Positions 34,106 to 47,416 of a stretch of 64,000 nucleotides of DNA are shown piece after piece. The notes under the pieces were generated by a model. It did not search any database. It was not told where the DNA came from and saw nothing but the letters and a program-made list of their open reading frames with translations. The stretch is taken from assembly GCF_005239225.2 (NCBI RefSeq), contig NC_133300.1:4865875-4929874 (forward strand). The letters run 5' to 3'. The first letter of the stretch is position 1; each line of letters starts with the position of its first letter. This DNA is from Populus alba. Taxonomy: Eukaryota; Streptophyta; Magnoliopsida; Malpighiales; Salicaceae. Both the position numbers and the translations under genes were made by a program.

Positions 34106-35054
34106 ACGGGAGCATTAATAGAGGACTTCCAAAATGAAATAGTTGGGGACTAGATAATTGGCTTGCATTATATTTGATCAATTTTTTTTAAGATAAAAAT
34201 TTTTTTAGACATTGCTAATGCTTTTTCTAGTTACATTTTAAATTATGTGAGGTTGACTTGAGATGACCTGATCTACTTGATAGGTCTAAAAATAATCTAG
34301 ACGGTTAATAAAAATATAATTTAACTCAAAATAAATATTCAAAATGATTTATTAAGACATCGACATATTGGATTAATTTTGGTCAACTTAAGTTAACCTG
34401 TTTATCTGGTCATGAGATCATAATAATTTCATAAAAAGAAAATCAAAATAAATTATGAAGTGTAAGTTCCAACAAACTCAATGTTAAATAATTAAATTAA
34501 AAATTAAATGAATTAAAAAAAATAAAAATTTGAAAAAATTCATCCTCTAAAAAAAAGGATGAATTTCAAACAGATCAAAAGAATGCGCTTTCTGTCAAGA
34601 AGTATAAAACATATTGAAATTTTATCTCTACAATAATAGAACTTGATGCAAGAGGAAGGAAATGACATGAGTGAAGAAAGATGAGAAAGCGAAATGAAGT
34701 CTCTCAACCCCTATTTATATAGGAGGCCAATGGGTGCGAAATTAATTTGAATTAATTCCTAACAATTCATTGTATTTGCAGAATCAATGAATTTGAAAAG
34801 ATTTAATGAAACTAATCAAACATTAAAGAAATAATTTAATAGATATAATAAAAATAGTTGTATCAATTTTTTATTGGTCCATGATTGATTTTAAACATGT
34901 TAACATTCAAGATATACAAAGATGTAAATAAATTGATAGATCACTAAATTAGTACAAGTAGATTTTGGTTTTGGACATTTTATAATAAAATAATATCAAA
35001 TTTATTTGGCTAATTAATGAATTCAATGTTTTAAGCTAATCCACTTTTCATATA
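34106..35054. other. AT-rich intergenic DNA
   Basis: No gene seen. A small stem-loop (ATTCATCC ... GGATGAAT) lies at about 34540-34566. Confidence 0.4.
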
Positions 35055-36606
35055 TGTCATAACCTAATTTTTGATTTTTTTATTTTTATTTTTATCTTTA
35101 TAAAATAAAAAAAATATGAAGTGGAAAAATTGGAATGAATGAAGAAAAATTAAGATTTAGATCAAGACAATACAAATAAAAAGTTTTTGAGGATCAACTA
35201 GGGAGGAATTGTAAATTTGGGGTTTAATCTTGCTTGAAATTGAAAGAATTGATGAGTTTGAGGATTTAATTAAACTTAAAATTAGTTTAATTAACAAAAT
35301 TATGAGCTTAATTGAAAAAATATTAAAAATAGCTGATTTAGGTTTAAATTGCAAGAAATAAAGTCCAAGGACCGTTGTACAAAAGGCACCGCAATGCAGG
35401 GGTCTACTTAAAATTTAGCCCAGGGGTCCGTGTAAAGTATGTTAAAACCTCGAGGACTAAATTGAAAAACGGCCGCCCCATTCTAGAAACGGCGCCGTTT
35501 TACAATTCCATTCGTCGTCTTCTTCCTCTGGAAGCAGAGGAGACCCCCTGCAAAGGAAAATATCAATCGCCGCACACATGCCAAATTCAAGACCGCATTG
35601 TCTACCCACGGAACCCATGGGATTTGGTTGGTCTCCCTCACCCTCATAACTCTCCCCTGACGCGAGGATAAGCACCACCAATAATCCAGCAACGGCAGGA
35701 CTGTTGGTGTTTCCATTCTACCCAAACACGGAGCCAATTCACTCTACACAAGATGACGATCCCAGGGAATATAAGGATAAGAATCCCTCTCAAGGTCTGA
35801 CTCTATAAAAGTGGGAGAGAAGGAAGAACAGGGGATCGAAAAAGAGAGACGATACAGAGATAAAAACCAAAAAATAAAATAAAAAGAATAGAGAGCAGAA
35901 GGGAGGAGAGGACTAGGTCTTGAGAAAGCAAAAACATAAAGACAAAAAAGAGAAGCCGAGGAAAAGAAAGGGCGTCCGAGGAGTGCTTCATCCAGCACCT
36001 GCATTTTGCCGCTCAAGGTCGCTGCAAAAACAGGCAAGTCACTTTCAATTCTCCCACGTGCTCAGTCTATGAACCATTTTTATTAGAAGCGAATATGTTG
36101 TGCAATCTTTATTTTTAGTTATAAAGCTTGTCTAAAAAGAGTAAATAAAAAATAAGTAAGGATAAACAAAAAGAGAGGCATAGAAAATTTATTTCTTCTT
36201 ATTAAAAATTTAAAATTTTATGAACTGATGTCAAAATCAGAAATATTATATTTTTTTGGGTTGTATAATATTTATAAACACTAGAATTGAAAATATTCGT
36301 AATTATTGTTTATTGACGGTAGAGTCAGGAACATAATAGGAAAAATAAAAATAAAAAGAACAAATTCTTATCAATTTTAAACGAAGCTAGCAATACAACC
36401 TGCATTAGGTAGAACACTCAAGGGGTGATAGTATCTTTTATTTGGCATAACCAATTCCCTATCATAAAATCTTTATTGATTAGTTAGAGTTTTTAATAAT
36501 CATAATACTTGGCATAGATTTTTTTTTCCTAAAAAATAACATGCCATATATATTTATTTTTTCATTGAAAATTTTTATTGATTGACGGCAAAAGTCAAGA
36601 GTGACA
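35055..36606. mobile_element. Probable solo LTR, 1.55 kb (Gypsy-like)
   Basis: Starts TGTCATAACC, ends AGTGACA (terminal repeat TGTCA/TGACA), with ATATA at 35050-35054 and 36607-36611. Inside are a TATA-like CTCTATAAAAG near 35800, purine-rich putative leader sequence and the phrase GAGGACTAAATTGAA, which is common in Gypsy LTRs. The AT-rich target site weakens the proof, and an alternative end 15 bp further is also possible. Confidence 0.6.
35487..35500. repeat. 14-bp palindrome AAACGGCGCCGTTT
   Basis: A perfect GC-centred palindrome in AT-rich surroundings, inside the probable solo LTR, upstream of its TATA-like site. Confidence 0.8.
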
Positions 36607-36772
36607 ATATAAATCAAAACAATATAATACTTACATAGTTACCTTTCTGTGAAAAGTATTGAATATTAATATTAATTTTTTTTAATCATGTTTCGAAGGC
36701 AAGTGTGCAAGCTTTACATGTGATAGCAATCTCAATGACTTCACTGCTACATGCCTTCATTATCCTTGTATT

Positions 36773-37401
36773 TGTTTTAGGTAACAGAGGCAGTCGGCCT
36801 CTCCATCAATCTCTTTGTATTTATTGTATCAGATAAGTTATTCCTGTTTTAGGAATTTGTTTCTGTCAGATTATATGTATTATTTTTGAATTCCTTGTAA
36901 CTTGATATCGATGAATGAATGAATGAAGAACGTGGCCTTTGCTCGATCTATTCTTCGTCCTGTTCTCATCACATGGTATCAAAGCAATTAAATTTGCTGC
37001 TGCTGTTCTTCTCTAGGCACAACAACCATGACAACAGACAACAACACTCTGCTTCCCTTCAGCATCCAGATTATAGTCAAAATGATCAACTTCCTCCTCG
37101 TCTCTATCTTGGCCACTGCCAAATTTGTAGGATTTAGGGACATAACTGAAACCAAGAAGTGTCCATCTTTTCGTTTTGTTTCAGTGCAGACACCCACCAC
37201 CACAAATGCTCCAATGATCACCTCTCCAACACCATGGCATCCTAGCTCGGGCACACTTTGCTGTCAACACCTCTTCTATCACTCCAACGTTGCTGCTGGA
37301 AAATGGTGCTTCGCATCATGTCATTGCCGACTTAAGCATTTTATCATTTCATGCGTCCTACGATGGTTTTGACGAAATCATGATCGACGATGACACTGGT
37401 C
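36773..37401 (+). mobile_element. Old Copia relic, 5' part (LTR end, primer site, gag and protease scraps)
   Basis: A primer-binding-like TGGTATCAAAGC at 36974 follows a probable LTR end (CATCACA). The LTR start is uncertain and placed at about 36773. Downstream are a gag start (MTTDNNTLLPF), a degraded zinc-knuckle phrase (GHCQIC) and a protease-like stretch (ENGASHHVIADLS), with stops and frame changes. The younger Copia element 3 is inserted at 37401, and the relic resumes at 42277. Confidence 0.7.
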
Positions 37402-37619
37402 TGTTGGCGTGAGTTACTAAAATAAAGGAGTTAGAGAGAAAGTATAAGAATCTGTTAGGCAAAGGAAATCCTACACGTCAGGGGACAACTTTAATTTCCG
37501 CATAAGAGATTGTGTTGTATAGAATAACTTCAACAATGTTTTTTCTTTATATATAACCGATTGCACTCTGTTCTGAATTGAATGAATAAAAGGAATAGAA
37601 AGACCTTCTAAGGTTAACA
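37402..37619 (+). repeat. 5' LTR of Copia element 3
   Basis: TGTTGGCGTGAG to GGTTAACA, followed directly by TGGTATCAGAGC, the Met-tRNA primer site. Confidence 0.93.
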
Positions 37620-37696
37620 TGGTATCAGAGCTGGTTCTTAAAACCTATGCTCAACCCACCCAGTAATCAGAAGAGAACTTAAACCGGCTGAATTTC

Positions 37697-40600
37697 ATGG
37701 CTGAATCAACTGACTTGACACAACAACTCAACCCCCAGACCGAATCAATTCTTACTAGCCTAACGACCAAGATGACAGAAGTCCTTTCCAGATCCCAGAC
37801 CTCACCACTCTCACCATCAATTGATTCTTCGACAACTCCAATCAGCATCAAGTTGGATGGCTCTAATTTTGCCTTATGGTCACAAGTTATAGAGATGTAT
37901 ATCTCTGGCAAAGACAAGTTAGGATATATCAATGGAGACTCTCCTTGATCGCTAATTTCATTCGCTTCCCAACTGCAAAACAGGTTTGGGATTCTGCTGC
38001 TATAACATATTTTGATGGGACAGATACGTCTTAAGTTTATGACCTTCGTCGTCGTGTGACTTGCATGAAACAAGCTGGCAGATCCGTTGACAAATACTAC
38101 AATGATCTTCAAGGCTTATGGCGAGAAATTGATTTTCGGCGTCCTAACCCAATGGAATGTGCTGGTGACATTCAGAAATATAACTCAATCCTACAGGAAG
38201 ACCGAGTTTATACCTTCCTTGATGGATTAGATGACCGGCCTTGTAAAACTCGAAGTGATGTGCTCCAGCTAAAGCCATTCCCCATGGTTGAGCAGGCCTA
38301 TGCTCATGTCAGACGGGAAGATGTCAGACAAACAGTCATGACATCAGGTACAGAGATTGCTCCTGGTATGGTTATGACATCTAAAGGGACCAAGGCAGGC
38401 TATCATCATACACCACCGAAAACAGGATATCCATGGTTGAGCAATGGAAAGGCAAATCCATTTTTTAAAACTAAGGTTTCATCAGATGGAATAAAATGCA
38501 CTCACTGTGGCAACACTAAACACACTCGTGAAACCTGCTTCAAATTGCATGGATATCCGATTGGTGGCATGATCTTCAGGCACGAAAGAAACAAGAGACT
38601 CTTATTATTGATGGCAGCACAGGGAGAGCTGCGATAGTCACAGGGGAACCATCACTATCCCTCACCTCCCAAGTAGACAACACACATAATCCAGGTAACA
38701 ACAGTAATGCACTCCAGAGCTCTACTCACAATGATGAGGAAAAATGGATTGACTTTGGAGCTACAGATCACATGACATTTGACTCCATTGATTTATCTCA
38801 AACAACCCCGCCAAGACGAAGTCATATTGCTACTTCTAATGAGGTCACTTGTCCGGTTACAGGGGCTGAAACAGTGATCCTCTCTCCTTCTTTATCACTA
38901 TCTCATACGCTACTTGTTCCTTCTCTTTCCCATAAACTAATGTTTGTAAGCCAAGTTACCGATGATCTTAATTGTGTGGTATTAATATACTCTACGTTTT
39001 GTCTCCTTCAGGATATTCTCACAAAGGAGATAATTGGGCATGGTACTAAGAGGGAGGGATTATACTATGTGAATGACATAAGTTTAGGCAGAGCCAATCA
39101 CATGCATCATGGGGTCAGTAACAATGAAAGGCAGATTCGACTATGGCACCATCGCTTAGGACATCCTTCAATTGGTTATTTGAAGCACTTATTTCCAGAT
39201 TTATTTTCCAATATAATGCACTCAGACTTTAAGTGTAATACTTGCATTTTAGCCAAAAGCCATAGGGTCTCTTATCCTGTGAGCATGAATAAAAGTGCAA
39301 TTCCTTTTGCGTTAATACACTCCGATGTGTGGGGACCTTCCTCGGTAACTATGTCCTCTAGTCATTGTTGGTTTGTGACTTTTATTGATGATTGCACTCA
39401 AATGACATGGCTGTATTTACTGAAACACCAAAATGAAGTATTTGGTGTGTTCAAATCCTTTCATATCATGGTACATACACAATTTTCTACTAAGATTCAG
39501 ACCCTTCGGTCTAACAATGGAGGGGAATATGTTAATCAGTAATTTCAAGCTTACTTTCAGACTCATGGCCTTCTTCATGAGACCTCATGTTCCCAGACAC
39601 CACAACAAAATGGTATTGCCGAAAGGAAGAACTGGCACATATTAGAGACTACACGTGCTTTACTAATTGGGGCACGTATGCCTAGACACTATTGGGGTGA
39701 TGCTGTTGCCACGACCGTGTATTTACTGAATCGTATGCCAACAAAGGTTTTAACATTTCAGACTCCCTTGAAGGTTCTGTCCGACCATGTTCAATTACCC
39801 ATTGTGTTGATGATTCCTCCTCGTATTTTTGGTTGTGTTGCATTTGTGCACCTCCATAAAAATCAAAGAACTAAGTTGGACCCATGTGCAGTTCGGTGCT
39901 TATTTTTAGCATATGGTGTACATAAAAAAGGGTATCGCTGCCTTGATCCTTCCACCAAACACACCTACACTACTATGGATGTCACCTTTCTAGAATCTGA
40001 CACCTTCTTTTCCTCACCGGCATCCAATTCCACTCTTCAGGGGGGTCTCCAAGATGAAGAGAAGAATTGGTTGGACAGTCAACAATATCTACTGGGTGGT
40101 GAAGGGCTGGATGTTGAAGACAATTCAACACCGATTAATGCCAGAAATAATAGAATTGAACCAAATGATCAGAATGTTTCAGAAGTAGATATGAATCCAA
40201 GAGCTGAGCCCGTATCATCGACAAATACAGAATCTGCAGATGAAGATCCCTACCTCTTAGTATCTGACCCCAACAACCCTTCTTCTAAGAGTATTCCTGA
40301 GGTAAGCTCTCCTACCACACCTTCACACACTAATGTCATGGATACATCTATTGGTTATACTCTACCTTTTAGACACAATAGGGGTAAACCACCGAACAGA
40401 TACTCTCCAGACGTAGAAGACAAACGATCCAAGTACCCAATAGCCAACTATGTGTCTACTCAAAGGCTATCTGAACCGCTTAGAACATTCACACATAAAC
40501 TTTCCTCATATACTATTCCCAGCAGCGTTGAAGAAGCCCTGACAGACCCAAACTGGACTAATGCTATAAGGGAAGAGTTGAAAGCCTTACAACAAAATAA

Positions 40601-42053
40601 AACATGGGCACTGGTAGTACTACCTAAAGGAAAGAAGATAGTGGGGTGCAAATGGATTTTCTCCATAAAATACAAGGCAGATGGGTCCATCGATCGACAC
40701 AATGCAAAGTTGGTGGAAAAGGGGTATATACAGACATATGGAATAGACTATCAGGAAACTTTCTCACCGGTAGCTAAACTAAACACTGTTAGAGTGTTGC
40801 TTTCTCTTGCAACAAATTTAGATTGGCCACTACACCAACTTGACGTAAAAAATGCCTTCCTCCATGGTGATCTCGAGGAGGAGATTTATATGGACATTCC
40901 TCCTGGATATCTGTCTTCCTCAAAGGAAAAGATGGCATGCAAGCTACAACGAGCATTGTATAGATTAAAACAATCACCTCGTGCATGGTTTGGTCGGTTT
41001 AGTTCAGCCATGAGGAAATATGGCTTTCAACAAAGCAATTCAGATCATACACTCTTCCTAAAACATCGATTGGGAAAGGTGACAACTTTAATAGTCTATG
41101 TAGATGATATGATTGTTACAGGGGATGATGCAGAAGAAATATCTAAATTCCAAGAGTAACTAGCAGCCGAATTTGAAATGAAAAACCTAGGAGGGCTGAA
41201 GTATTTTCTTGGAATTAAAGTAGCCAGGTCAAGACAAGGCATATTTCTTTCTCAAAGGAAATATGTACTAGACTTATTGTTAGAGGTAGGATTGTTGGAG
41301 TGTAAACCAGCTGACACTCCTATTATTCAAAATCATAAACTTGGCGAATATACAGATCAAGTGCCGGCGAACAAAGAAAGGTATCAACGGCTAGTTGGTA
41401 AGCTTATCTATTTATCTCATACTCGCCTAGATATTGCCTACGCGGTGAGTGTAGTAAGCCAGTTTATACACTGTCCGAGTGAAGACCATATGGATGTTGT
41501 AATTCGGATTCTATGTTACCTGAAGTCCTCCCCTGGAAAAGGACTTATGTTCACAAAAAATAATCAGTTGAATGTTGATGGCTACACAGATGCTGACTGG
41601 GCAGGAAATGTGTCTGACAGGAAATCCACATCAGGCTATTTTACATTTGTAGGAGGAAACCTCGTCACATGGAGAAGCAAGAAGCAAAAAGTAGTGGCAT
41701 TATCCAGCGCTGAAGCTGAATTTCGAGGGATGGTTAAAGGTCTGTGTGAACTTCTTTGGCTCAGAAGACTGCTCACGGAGATTGGCTTTACTCCTAGCTC
41801 TGAAATGAACTTGTTTTGTGATAACAAGGCAGCCATTGACATCTCCCACAATCCTGTTCAACATGACCGTACCAAGCACGTTGAGGTAGATCGGCATTTT
41901 ATCAAGCAAAACCTTGACGAAAGAATTATTCGGTTCCCATTTGTCAAATCCGAAAATCAGTTGGCAGATATACTCACGAAGGCAGTATCCACAAGGAACT
42001 TCTACGACTCACTTGACAAATTGGACATAAGAGATATATATGCACCAACTTGA
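37697..42053 (+). pseudogene. Broken gag-pol of Copia element 3
   Basis: Pieces are gag (37697-37948 and 38056-38637, with a deletion and a TAA between them), protease/integrase (38772-39542), integrase C-terminus and RT (39678-41159), and RT end plus RNase H (41178-42053). The zinc knuckle CTHCGNTKHTRETC, RT YVDD and the RNase H phrase DADWAG are visible. The protease site reads DFGATDH, so the usual Ser/Thr after Asp is lost. In-frame stops interrupt integrase near 39541 and RT at 41157-41159. The reading frames are otherwise well preserved. Confidence 0.9.
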
Positions 42054-42060
42054 GAGGGAG

Positions 42061-42276
42061 TGTTGGCGTGAGTTACTAAAATAAAGGAGTTAGAGAAAGT
42101 ATAGGAATCTGTTAGGCAAAGGAAATCCTACACGTTAGGGGACAACTTTAATTTCCGCATAAGAGATTGTGTTGTATAGAATAACTTCAACAATGTTTTT
42201 TCTTTATATATAACCGATTGTACTCTGTTCTAAATTGAATGAATAAAAGGAATAGAAAGACCTTCTAAGGTTAACA
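42061..42276 (+). repeat. 3' LTR of Copia element 3
   Basis: 216-bp partner of 37402-37619, preceded by the polypurine tract. Confidence 0.93.
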
Positions 42277-42500
42277 GGGTCTCCCCATTACTCACACTGA
42301 TTCCACCTTTCTTACAACTCCTAAGAACATTTAAACACTGTACCAAACATGAAGAAAAATTTAATAATTTTACTTATCAAATAATGCATTCATTGAATTC
42401 TTACCCTTTTCCTTTCTTACGAAGGAACTTCGTACAAGGGAGATTCTTTTTGAAGGGCAAAATGAAGGATGGGATGCATGAATGGTATGTTGAAAAAGAA
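42277..42500 (+). mobile_element. Old Copia relic, continued (pol scrap)
   Basis: Continues the relic interrupted at 37401. Readable phrases such as PNMKKNLI and VKDLRT-like text are typical of the region between Copia protease and integrase. Several stops and frame changes are present. No RT region follows, so the relic is truncated. Confidence 0.6.
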
Positions 42501-42816
42501 GAGTAGGATGTGGTAGTTAATTTATAAGAACATAGCTAAAGAATAAAGTTAAAAAAACAAGAAGAATAATGAGAGGAATGATATTTTATTAAGAGTTTTC
42601 TTAAAATATATTATATATAGCTTTTTTTTATATCTCTATATAATGCTTAAGATTATATGACTATTTATAGACCTCAAGTTCTATATAATAATAAAAATTA
42701 AACTATTTAAAAAAAAATTATAATCTAATAAGAAATTTAATATTCTAATTAAATAAAGATTCTAATACACTAATCTATTACAAATCTACAAATCCTTTTT
42801 AAATCGAGGGTTCTAT
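42501..42816. other. AT-rich intergenic DNA
   Basis: No gene or element recognised. Confidence 0.4.
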
Positions 42817-43739
42817 ATTAACTAAGATTCCTCCTGCTGAGGGGCTGAGAATTGCCCTTAACAGGGAAGCCCAACAAGACTAAGGTTGAGCTTTCAGAGC
42901 TTCAGGTTCAGGACAAGTCATATGCACAGGCCCTTCAAAGCCAGACTAGGAAGTTCAAGACTATAGTAGCCGTGGTGGATGCTAGTGGCTTAGCAGGTAT
43001 TAGGAAACATTGGAACACTCCTGTTCCTCCAGAAGTGAAGGATTTGGTTGGGAAGCTTGTCACTGATTGTGAAAGTGATGGAGAAGTTCCTAATCATGAT
43101 GAAAAGAGACGGCTACTTTCAAACAAACCTATGGTGGCAGTTGGAGCTGGGGCAACAGCAATTTTTGGAGCTTCGTCTCTTTCCAAAGTTGTTCATGCAT
43201 CGACATTCATGAAGGTTGTTACATTTAAATTTCCTACTGCCCTTAAGCTTTTGCTGATCCAAACTCAAAAGATAATGGCAATATCTATGGGCAAGACTCT
43301 TGGTCCAACAAAACTGCTGGCCCCTGGACTGGCCAATTCTGGAGCCAATGCAACATCTGCGTTGAAAGCAGCTGTTTCTGCTGAGAAAATCCGGACAGTG
43401 GTCCACAGTGTTATAGCCTCTGCTGAGAAAACCAGTTTTTCAACTATGAGAACAGCTTTCTATGAAATAATGAGAAAACGCCAGGTGCAACCTATTGGTG
43501 TCCTACCTTGGGCAGCATTTGGTTGCAGTGTTGCAACTTGCTCAGCATTGCTCATGTATGGAGATGGGATTGAATGTGCTGTTGAGTCTCTTCCAGCAGC
43601 CCCGTCAATTGCCAGTTTGGGTCGTGGGATTCAAAGTTTGCACCAGGCATCTCAAGTAGTTGGGCAGACTGATGGCACCAGAATACAAACATCTATAGAG
43701 TCTTTGATGAACAGGTTGAGGAAAGTAAAGATGCAATAA
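42817..43739 (+). pseudogene. 5'-truncated copy of an unidentified membrane-protein gene
   Basis: A long intronless frame (from 42852, no ATG at its start) encodes about 295 residues with gene-like composition, ending in MNRLRKVKMQ and stop. A coding-like phrase upstream in another frame (KIPPAEGLRIALNR, about 42817-42860) suggests a one-base frameshift near 42862. Two Ala/Gly-rich hydrophobic segments are visible: MVAVGAGATAIFGASSLSKV and WAAFGCSVATCSALLMYG. I do not recognise the family. It may be a processed copy or the last exon of a truncated gene; no poly-A tail is seen. An undisturbed in-frame start was not found. Confidence 0.55.
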
Positions 43740-44240
43740 AGTAGGACTCGCATCTTTTATTTTATTGTATACAAGCTGATACTGCTCAAAAGTTATTAGT
43801 ACTGGAATTTAGAGAAATCTTCTGTATATAAATAGAAAGCAGGAGGGGTGATTTGTATTGTCATGGATGTTGATCTTTATTTGAAGTCAATTTTCTAAAG
43901 GGTTCTTTACAGTGCTGCCTGGTAAACATTTTACAATTTATCTTTATGTTCAACTCCATTTGACAATTTCGTACAGGTATTACTTGAGATTGCATTGTTA
44001 ATTCTGACGCAGTCGAGATTGGCTTTCTTTGCTCTCAAGCAATGGCTGCCATTGTTATGAATAGCAGGCTGCTTGCTAGAAGCTCTTCTTCGGTTTCACA
44101 GTCCTTGATTCCATCTTCTCTCCATTACTAAATTGTTTGTGTAATTTAAATCATAACTGAAAGTTTTCGAATCCTATGATGAAGCCAAGCACATTAACTA
44201 TAAACCAAAAGAGGAGATGGTTTCAGTGTATCCCTCCTCA
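43740..44240 (+). other. 3' flank of the truncated gene, with a tiny open frame
   Basis: UTR-like sequence. At 44042-44131 a 29-codon frame (MAAIVMNSRLLARSSSSVSQ...) is rich in Ser and Arg, like the start of an organelle-targeting peptide, but it stops at once. It could be the remnant of another gene's first exon; support is weak. Confidence 0.3.
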
Positions 44241-46200
44241 CACGTCATTATTTATTAGAATATTATTTTGTTTTTTTTTTCTTTGATTTTTTTTAATTAA
44301 TTTTTTTCATCCTTTAATATTTTTTTTCTTTAATTTTTTTTTCAATCAATATTTTTTTTTAATTTTATCATTTATTATTATTATTATTTTCTATTTAGTT
44401 ATCATATTTTTATAACATGGATCCCAAGTTTGACGGGTTAAACTGGTTAACTCAGATTTTTTTTATTTTTTTTTTCAATTTAGTTCTTTAATATTGATTT
44501 GATTGATAATTAAACTTCATAATTTATTTTGTTTACTTTTCATTAAGTTATATTGGACTTATGACTCGAGAATTAACTATAAACTAAAGAGGGATGGAGT
44601 TTTACTGTATCTCTTTTCACAAAACACTATTTATTGGAATAATGCTTTAATTTGTTTTTTTTTCCTTTGATTTTTTTCAATCAATATTTTTTTATTTTTT
44701 AATATTAGATTTTTTTCTATTTAGTTATCACATTCTCATAATATGGATTTCAGGTTTGATGGGTTCACCTAGTATGGTGGGTTAACTCGGTTGGCTCGGT
44801 TTTTTTTTTTTTGTAATTTTATCCTTTCATATTGATTTGATTGATAATTACACTTCATGATTTGTTTTGTTTATTTTTCATTAGGTTATCCTAATCTCAT
44901 GACTTGATAATAGTACTTAACATGTTAATCTGAGTTAACTTGGGTTGTTTTTGTGTTTTTTTTATTTAATTGATTTTTTTTTCAATTTTATCATTCAATA
45001 TTGAGTTAATTAGAAATTAAGTTTCATAATATGTTTCGATTTGCTTTCCTATGAGAATATTTTAGTCTCATGATCAAAATCACGAGTTTGACATTTAACC
45101 CTAGTTAAAACAAGTTATTTTTTCTTTTTATTTTTTTTCTAAGAGATTATATTGGTCTCATGACCTGGGTCACAAGTTCTTCAACATTAGACTTACTTTT
45201 TATTGGGTTGTTCTTGTTTTATGACTTGGGTCACGGATTTAACGGGTTAACCCAATTAACTCATTTTCTCTCTCTTTTTTTAATTGACTTTTTTTTTTTT
45301 CAATTTCATCAATTAATATTATGTTTGATTGATAATTGGGCTACATGATTTGTTTTAGTTTTTTTTTATTAGGTTATCTTGGTTTTATGACCCAAGAATA
45401 GTTCTTAACGATTAACTCAAATTGACTTGACTTATTTTTTATGTTATTTTTTTAATTAAGATTTTAAAAAATTTCATCACTCAACATTAGTCCGACATGA
45501 GTATTGAGAATCGAGCCTTATAAGCTATTTTGATTTTATCTCTACCGGGTTATCTCAGTCTTAAGACCAAAGTCATCGATTTGATAAGTTAACCCGAGTT
45601 GAATCAAGTTATTTAAATTTTTTTTCTATAAAGGTTATCTTGGTTTGTTGACCCAAGTTATGAGTTTGGTGGATTAACTTAGGTTGTTTTTTTATGTTAT
45701 TTTTTTAATCTCATCCTTCAATATTGGACTGGTTGGGGATTGAATTTCATTTTTTTTTTTTGAATTGTTTTTCTTGGGGTTATCTTGGTTGTATAACCTG
45801 AGTTGCAAGTTTGCCATGTTAACTCATGTTGTTTTTTAGTTTCTTTTTTAATTGATTTTTTTTTATTTTATCATTCAATATTGAGTTGATTGAAAATTAA
45901 GCTTTATAATTTATTTTGATTTATCATTCAACACGTTAACCCGGGTTATCCCAGATCAATCTAATATGTTGTTATTTTAATATTAAAAAAGATATCATCT
46001 TGAATTTTTTTTAGTTAAATATTATTTTCACGGGTTGTATGTATTGTTTTTGGACTAATAAATTTAATTGGGTTATATTGGATAAACCTTCACAAGATTT
46101 AGTTTCTTTCTATTAAAAAAATATAAACAACATTTAAATATTTTTTTTTTACATTCAAGAAAAATTTACCGAGGCATAACGAGAGTGAATAATCTAGTTT
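44241..46200. repeat. T-rich repeat block with GGTTAAC-containing units
   Basis: About ten degenerate units, each with a T-run, a CATGA/CATAACATGG-like phrase, TTTGACGGGTTAAC or a variant, and TTGATTGATAATTAA. Same family as 29400-30170. Origin unknown. Confidence 0.6.
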
Positions 46201-47416
46201 ATTTTATAGTTATTTTGGGAGGCTAGAAAATTCTGCTAGATGTGCAGAGTGCAGACTATTTCCTTAATATTAATTATTGATCACAAAGATAACTTTATGA
46301 ATCCTAAAAGAGGAGATCTAAAAGTATGAATCCTTACCAGTTGCAGTGACAAACTACTGTTTATTGGGAGAAATGGCAAATTAGAGCTAGCCATATTTAC
46401 TTGAATGATTCTTGAACTTTTCTTGGGCCATCTGACAGCCTATGATAGATTTCCTAAAATTTATTTATGAGGCCTTCTGTCTCAAAGAATTTGGCAAGAA
46501 ATGATCGGTAGAAATTTATAAAAAATTTACTTTTTAAAATTTGATTTATAGTTTAAATAGATGTTATTTAAACTTGGCTGGCTGGATTCATCAACTTAGA
46601 ATCTAGTTAAATTCATCAATTTATAAAAAATCTAGTTCTCGTCTAAAACTTGGCTTAAACAGTAAAAATTGATTTAGTTAAATAAAGAGATGCAGTAAAT
46701 TAACTCGTAATCCAATCACCTTAATTAAAATTTAATTTAATTATTAAAGTTGTTTTTCTTAAAGCAATGACATTTTTTTAAAAAAAAATTGCGAAATAAT
46801 TCACCGAGTAAACTTTGTTTTTCTTAAAGCAATGTCATTATATTTTCTTTTTAAATTTTTTTAAATAGTGAAATAATTCACCCAAGTAAACTTTGATTTA
46901 AACTTGAAAATATTGAAATAATTAACTTGAAATTAATTTATTAGTACTCTCATTCAATTCTAGATTATAAGCATGGCACATGTAACTGTTTTTATTGTAT
47001 AAGGTTAATTTATTTTTTATATTTTTAAAGTATTTTTAAAAAAAAAACTTTTAAAATTTTTTGTTTCGAATTAATTTTTCTCTGATAATTTTAAATTATT
47101 TTAATTTGTTGATATCAAAAATAAATTTTAAAAATTAAAAAATATTATTTCAATACAACACAATTACCATACTCTCAAACATACAAAAGTATTTTGTCAA
47201 AAAATTTCACATAAAATCAAGACAACACACAAGCAATTCATTCTATCAATCTGGAATTGCATTACAAAAACGTGACAAAAAAAATAAAATATATTCTGGA
47301 GTCAACTCAGAATCTAGTATTATAAGTAATTAATTATACATGCATCAGCTAGGGCTAATTTGATTCCAATCACACCTTAGAATCCAACCTCTGTGCTTCT
47401 TTTCCTTCGCCATCCT
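46201..47416. other. AT-rich intergenic DNA
   Basis: No gene or element recognised. Confidence 0.4.

Larger units (their letters stand above)
37402..42276 (+). mobile_element. Complete but decayed Copia retrotransposon (element 3)
   Basis: The 4875-bp element has a 5' LTR at 37402-37619 (218 bp), a primer-binding site at 37620, a polypurine tract (GAGAGGGAG) at 42052-42060 and a 3' LTR at 42061-42276 (216 bp). The LTRs differ by about four substitutions and a 2-bp indel. The flanks TGGTC and GGGTC are an imperfect target duplication. It lies inside an older Copia relic and is of the same family as element 1. Confidence 0.92.

Noticed and set aside
36607..36626. Alternative right end of the solo LTR at 36621
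   Set aside because: It is also followed by ATATA, but lacks the TGACA terminal repeat present at 36602-36606, so the shorter end was preferred.
36919..37372. Overlapping frames on both strands near 37 kb
   Set aside because: They lie in the old Copia relic; the readable phrases change frame repeatedly, so none is a gene by itself.
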